Assembly (NCBI RefSeq): GCF_014633365.1
Contig: NC_068346.1
Location: forward strand, 37,139,191-37,203,190
From: Diospyros lotus
Taxonomy: Eukaryota; Streptophyta; Magnoliopsida; Ericales; Ebenaceae
Reading direction: 5' to 3'
Length of the DNA stretch: 64,000 nucleotides
The position numbers and the translations under genes are program-made. Of this stretch, positions 58,976-64,000 are shown one piece after another. The notes below the pieces were generated by a model. It had not been told where the DNA came from, made no database searches, and was given only the letters and a program-made list of their open reading frames with translations. Positions within the stretch are counted from its first letter, which is position 1. Every line of letters begins with the position of its first letter.

Positions 58976-60068
58976 CTTGGATCAGTACACCCTGCTTTCT
59001 TTGTCGTCAGCCAGAGAGCAGGAAAGATCCTCATCTCGTCTAGGTTGATCTTCATGTACATGCGAGGCTTTGTTGCCATGTGACAGTATGGATGATGCTG
59101 TTGTCTCAATACGTGGCAGATTCTTGGGAAGACAATTAGTGTGGTTGAGTTTGTAAAAGTATGTAAAGAATTCTTTATTTAGTAAATAATATTAATCATT
59201 ATTTTAGAAATAGTGAATCATTAGGGTAAACATTGCAAAATTATTATTTTTAAATTTAAACTGAATTAATTAAATAATTGTTTAAATAACAAATTAAAAA
59301 AATCAAATAAAAGAGGGCAATTAGAACAATTTTTTTGGTTGAATTTACCTTCTTTAATTCTTAATTTAGTCAAAATTAATATTATTTTTTAAATTTTAAT
59401 TGATTTGATTATTTTAATATTTTTGAATAAAAAAATAAATTTAACTAAAATAAATAAAAACTCAAATTTAAAAATTAAATCAATATAATTTACAAATTAA
59501 ATAAAACTAAAATATCAATTTGAATGAATTTAATTCGATTATTTTGATTTAACTAAAATTTTATAATAAATTGATTTTATATGCATCTTATCTTATTTTT
59601 ATTTTTAGATAAAATGTATATTTATTATGTTTTATTTTTATTTAAAAATTATTAATTAATAATAAATATATCATATTTTATTTATTAATAAATTAAAAAT
59701 ATAATAAAATATATTTTATTTAAAATATTTAAGATTGAATCGAAATTTGCTTCCTAAATCACATATAATATAATTTTTAATTTTCATTTAATATCAGATA
59801 TATAGAGAAACGACATTAATCTAAAGTTATATTCTCGGCTAAAACCCGGTCCAGAACGGGTTACTCGATGGGGCGGGCATCGGAGGTCCACAAATTGACC
59901 GGGTAAAGAAGCTTTGACGCTGATTAACGTTACGACAGTGCTCCGCGTCAGATTAGGGAAGAACAGACCTGAAATCTTCCTGTTGGGCTGTTTCCTGAGA
60001 AACATTGAGAGAGAAGGAAGAAGAGTTTTGCGGAGAGAGGGAAGACAGAGAGAGAGAGAGAGTGAGAG
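58976..60068. other. AT-rich spacer and upstream region of the LMBR1-type gene
   Basis: Low-complexity AT DNA at 59160-59800. A GC-richer block from 59830 and a GA-rich leader at 60045-60066 precede the next gene. No gene is recognised. Confidence 0.5.
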
Positions 60069-62336
60069 ATGTGGGTTTTCTATCTGATCTCTCTGCCGTT
60101 GACGCTGGGCATGGTGGTGTTGACGTTAAGGTACTTCGCGGGGCCAGATGTGTCTCGGTACGTCCTCTTCGCCGTCGGATACACCTGGTTCTGCTCTCTC
60201 TCCATCATCATCCTCGTCCCCGCCGATATTTGGACGGTAACGCCCTTCTTTCTTCCGATCTTTTCCCATTCAATCCATTAGATCATGCCAATTTCACGTT
60301 TTGATCCCCAAATTAGGTATTCCCCCCCCCCCCCCCCCCCCCCCCCCAATGTGGAAATTACATCTATATTTTCATTGAACGATTTGACTATCACGAGCTC
60401 AGAATTGGGGATGATCTATCGAGTAATTTGTGGCGGTCCTTTTGGGAGGTTTTGGTTAGAAGAAGGTTGCAATGTGACAAAGCTTGCTTTCCAAGAAACT
60501 TTTGTAGAACCATGTTCTTATCGACCGTGGAATTTTGAAGAAGGGAAATAATTAGATTCGAGTGGTTAATTATAAATCGAGCATATGATTTCTTCTCCTG
60601 TCATTTTTTTCCCAATGAGAAGGAATTCAGGCAACTTCGCTATCTGATCATGAAAGCTTTTTTGGCTCTTTATGTTGCTTCATTATCAATTTCAAGCTAG
60701 ATGCTACATTCTTAGCTGACAATTGATAATCTGTAGGTAGGGTCATTTTTTTGTCCTTTTATAAGCGCTGGACATGCAGTTTCTAATGCAGTTTACTTAC
60801 TGGCAGTTATGATACATTTAGTAAAACATGAGTTTTTAATGTCCAATGTAAGATTGGGAGTGGTTAATACTGCTGGGAATTGAGTTGGTGTACTTTATAA
60901 AGAGTAGTGGCAAAATTAGGAATTATGCATGGAAAAACGATTTGCACCTTGTTTAGTTACCATGCTTTTAGCCATAAATTTATTCCTTTGGTGGAATACT
61001 CTGCTATTTCAGTGTGTTCTATTATCAATTTATTTTACACTGATTACCTTGAGAAAAGTTTGATTCAAAAAGACTTTATGCAACCAGGTCCTAAAAATCC
61101 TTCAACTAACCTTTTCTATCCAGAAACCATAGAATTTTACTTTTATCTATTAGAACTCTAACAACTTTCCCAGACTTTCTTTTTTGATGGATAACAGAGA
61201 GACACCAAAAGAATTGACTTAAGGGGGCCAGCCCTGTAATAGAAGCCCTAGGCAATTACTTAAAATGTTATTAACACGATATCTAACTTTCGACACTCTT
61301 AAAGGTTTCCATATTTCTTTGTGACTCTAGGCAAAAAAGGAATTATGTTCCAAAAAACTGTCTCATACTTGGGACACATAGTTATCAAAGGCACAAGGTG
61401 CTATGAGGTGCAAATTAGTGCTTGGGGCCTAGGTGTGAGGTGTGAGGTTTGGGGCGCAAGGCGAAGGGTGAGCCTTAGGCACATGAGACACACATTTATT
61501 CAAAATGCTTACAAAATAGTTATACACTATTGTTTCAATATGTTCCCATAAGGAGGTAGATGCAAACTCATAAAATTATAAATGACAAATGACCAACACT
61601 ATAATAACTATAATAACAACTAATATTATTGCAGAAAAAAAATTAGTTTCTTCTAATTTCGTTTGCAATTAGAAGAAAGAAAAATAAATTATGGCATGAC
61701 ACATAGCAAAAACAGTTACCAAAAAAAAAAAAAAAAAAAATCAGTTTCTTTTGCACAAGGTAGTTAAAATCGGGATTTTAAGTAGAATCGAAAAAGGGTC
61801 CATAAAATTGGATCGTAAAATCATAAGATTTTAGAGACAATTAAAAATACCCTTTAATTTTTGTAAATATATGTTTATAATAACATAATTTTATAAAAAA
61901 ATGAATTAATATTATTTAACAACCTGATTATTCCTTATTATAAATGAAATACATATACCTATTTCAAAATTACTTCATCTATCAATTTTAAAAATAGTAA
62001 ATAATGTGAAATTTCTAAATATTAAGTCCATCATTTTTATCATTCATCTATCCATAATCAAAACTCCAAATATTAGTTCATATATTGTAAATTCTCATAA
62101 GTCATAATTTAATATTAATAAAAACAACAATTCCGATTTTGCGATTTTATATCCCGATTTTATGCAATTTTACCACTTAAAATCCTATTTTTATGCGATT
62201 TTACCCCAATTCCAATTTTGCATGCGATTTGAATCGTTTGGGGGTCTCCAGTGCGTAAAATTGTAAAATCATACACGTTGAATCAGGATTTTAATAGCAA
62301 TGCTTTTGCAAGTTTCTTTAAATTGCAAAAGAAATT

Positions 62337-62381
<45 letters not shown>

Positions 62382-64000
62382 GGGGGGGGGGGGGGGGAGA
62401 GAATAGTACAGCTCACAATGAAAACATTTGTTTCTTAGCAAGAAATTGAAGAAAGAAAAAAAAAATCAGAGTTGAACACACAGTGCAAAACAATTACAAC
62501 AAATAATTAGTTTCCTCTAAATTGTAAAAGAATTTAGAAGAAAGAAAGAAAAATGAAGCATGACACAAATGTGAGTATTTCTCTAGTGAGTGACCATCAC
62601 TACCCAAGGATCCCGATGGTGAGTGGGAGATTCAACAGTCCTCCAATTTACACTGCGATGTTTGTTTCTCATTGATATACAAGAGCATGCAACCAAATCA
62701 ACAAGAAATAAGATCTCAAATGACAGATGGACAAGAAATAGGGTTTTAATGCACATACATACAACGCATGTGCTTCATGCGCCATGCATGAGGCGTGCAC
62801 CTTGTGCCCCTAGGTAGTGCCTCAAGAATGGAGCAACGCCTTTGTGTGCCTCGTGCTTATGCGTGCCTTTGACAATTATGCTTGGACAAGCAGAACCCCT
62901 CGAGTATGAAATCGGGCATGGACGCTAGAATCACCCAAAATACTAGAAAGGGAAAGAAAAAGCTCCAAATGTCACTAGCAAAGATACAATGGGGTAAATT
63001 CTTCATTGGTTCTCTATCATTCTTACGCAATAACATCAAATTAGTTACAATCTAAGCCCATGTTCTCATATTATAAATTGTTAATGGCTCCAATCATGGT
63101 AGTCCAGACAAAGATGACCACCTTAGGAGGCTATCTAACTTTTCTTGTCCTACATAAAACACAAATAGAAGTCCTTGTTGTAAGTTTCTAAAGGTAATCC
63201 TGCATCAGAAATCCAATTAGTTTCTAGAATCCAAAATATAAACTTGTTTCTCCTTCATTTTCTTTTATATTCCATCTTGATGATAAGTGTGAAACCCTTT
63301 AATCTAATGTGAGACTACATTTAAATGAAGACTAAATGAAATTTGACTAGACTGAACTTGAGCCACATGTGTTTTTAATATAATCATGCTTGAAAGTGGG
63401 TTTGTATTGAGTAACTGAATCATCTTGTAATTTTTTGCAGACAAAAATTGGTCATTATAATGGAGGAATCTCTTTCTTTTGGAGCTGGTCATATTGGAGT
63501 ACCTTTTTACTTACTTGGTATGTTTTATTTATTTATTTATTTTAATAAATCTGTTATTTCATAGACTTAGTTGAAGGCAGTGAGGGCACTACTGAATTTG
63601 TCTTCCACATTCTTGTCATCTAATATGCAGTCTTTTGGTTGTCTTGTGCACAGCATGATAAAGATTTATGCCATCATACTTTATCAACTGACAGATACTT
63701 GTTTCAACTATTTGAGTTAGGTTACATGAATATTGTTTGGCAGCATGCATGGATAGAATGAAGTTTCTGTCAATCTATATGGTATATGCTGATGTGCCTT
63801 GCAATTTCAGCTCATGTTAGTTTGTGGATGATCTTAGCCTTCCTTGCAGGACATTAAAATGGTCTTTTCTAGTGTTGCCTAATCTATTTTACCCATTTTA
63901 TCTCCAACTGCTCCTGCTTCTACAATGCCAGATCACTCGTCTAGTTTATCATTTATACCATTTACAATGCGTCCAGTTTGAAACATCTATTTTGGCCTTT
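60069..64000 (+). CDS. LMBR1-like (LIMR family) multi-pass membrane protein, 5' part
   Basis: Exon 1 is 60069-60236 (56 codons) and exon 2 is 63441-63517; the gene continues past the window. The protein begins MWVFYLISLPLTLGMVVLTL, then a YFAGPDVSRYVLFAVGYTWF segment and CSLSIIILVPADIW, followed across a phase-0 junction by TKIGHYNGGISFFWSWSYWS and TFLLTW. This is the highly conserved N-terminus of plant LMBR1-like proteins (Arabidopsis At5g01460 type), with the first two membrane helices visible. Function in plants is poorly defined; animal relatives include lipocalin receptors and the lysosomal cobalamin protein LMBD1. Intron 1 is 3.2 kb and holds a C-run, a GA/G microsatellite and an inverted-repeat element. 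Confidence 0.88.
60322..60347. repeat. poly-C run in LMBR1-type intron 1
   Basis: About 26 consecutive C; the length is likely uncertain. Confidence 0.92.
61377..62880. mobile_element. probable non-autonomous TIR element, about 1.5 kb, in LMBR1-type intron 1
   Basis: The left end reads CATAGTTATCAAAGGCAC and the right end, reversed, CATAATTGTCAAAGGCAC: an 18-base inverted match with two mismatches. Flanks CTTGGGACA (61368-61376) and CTTGGACA (from 62881) look like a target duplication with one indel. Both ends are enriched for GGCGCAAGG/GCGCCTTG-like words. No transposase is present. A second inverted pair inside (AAAATCGGGATTTTAA near 61767, and its reverse near 62290) may be an older nested MITE. 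Confidence 0.6.
62341..62397. repeat. GA microsatellite followed by poly-G
   Basis: About 19 GA units then 18 G, inside the TIR element. Confidence 0.95.
63518..64000. other. start of intron 2 of the LMBR1-type gene
   Basis: Begins GTATGT directly after exon 2. No further exon is recognised before the window ends. Confidence 0.6.

Noticed and set aside
1..64000. CRISPR array, prophage, bacterial operon, endogenous pararetrovirus
   Set aside because: No regularly spaced direct repeats, no viral coat or movement-type frames, and all polymerase-like sequence belongs to LTR elements or LINEs.

Overview
This is a nuclear genomic window from a flowering plant, most likely a eudicot. The evidence is AT-rich spacers, GT-AG introns, an intron-bearing tRNA-Tyr(GUA), plastid-type genes (a chloroplast DnaJ and a phylloquinone prenyltransferase), an EXORDIUM-family gene, an LSD1-finger metacaspase, and abundant Ty3/gypsy, Ty1/copia, LINE and hAT remnants. 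I cannot name the species.

Layout, left to right: a LINE zinc-binding fragment (about 110-590); a type I metacaspase on the minus strand (772-2197) whose catalytic Cys position reads Ser; tRNA-Tyr on the minus strand (2546-2638); a seven-exon chloroplast DnaJ gene on the plus strand (4676-9350); about 7 kb of AT-rich spacer; a single-exon EXORDIUM-like gene on the plus strand (16551-17468); a nuclear poly(A)-binding protein gene (PABN type, minus, 19142-40977); a half-size ABCG transporter (minus, 41772-45437); another AT-rich spacer; an 11-exon ABC4/MenA gene (plus, 48930-53338); a broken region with RPS6 pieces on both sides of a fragment of the splicing helicase gene AQR (53984-58975); and the first two exons of an LMBR1-type membrane protein gene (plus, from 60069) that runs off the window.

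The most striking feature is the PABN gene. Its five exons total only 573 coding bases but are spread over 21.8 kb. Introns 2 and 3 (6.7 and 14.4 kb) are filled with transposons. Intron 3 holds a solo LTR and an 11.1-kb Ty3/gypsy chromovirus (TSD GAAGT). That chromovirus was itself hit by a 1.2-kb hAT-like element, a 1.5-kb copia-derived mini-element, a solo LTR, and a second gypsy-derived element carrying a perfect 40-bp hairpin. Each nested insertion has a target-site duplication readable in the sequence. Intron 2 holds a non-autonomous LTR element whose open frames I do not recognise, two inverted LINE fragments, and two solo LTRs. Splice phases and protein continuity all agree with one gene.

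The host genes are unrelated housekeeping loci and do not form a pathway cluster. I found no CRISPR, phage or bacterial operon structure and no convincing new system. The items most worth a second look are the Cys-to-Ser metacaspase, the PABN giant introns, the RPS6/AQR composite pseudogene locus, and the unclassified frames in the non-autonomous LTR element.
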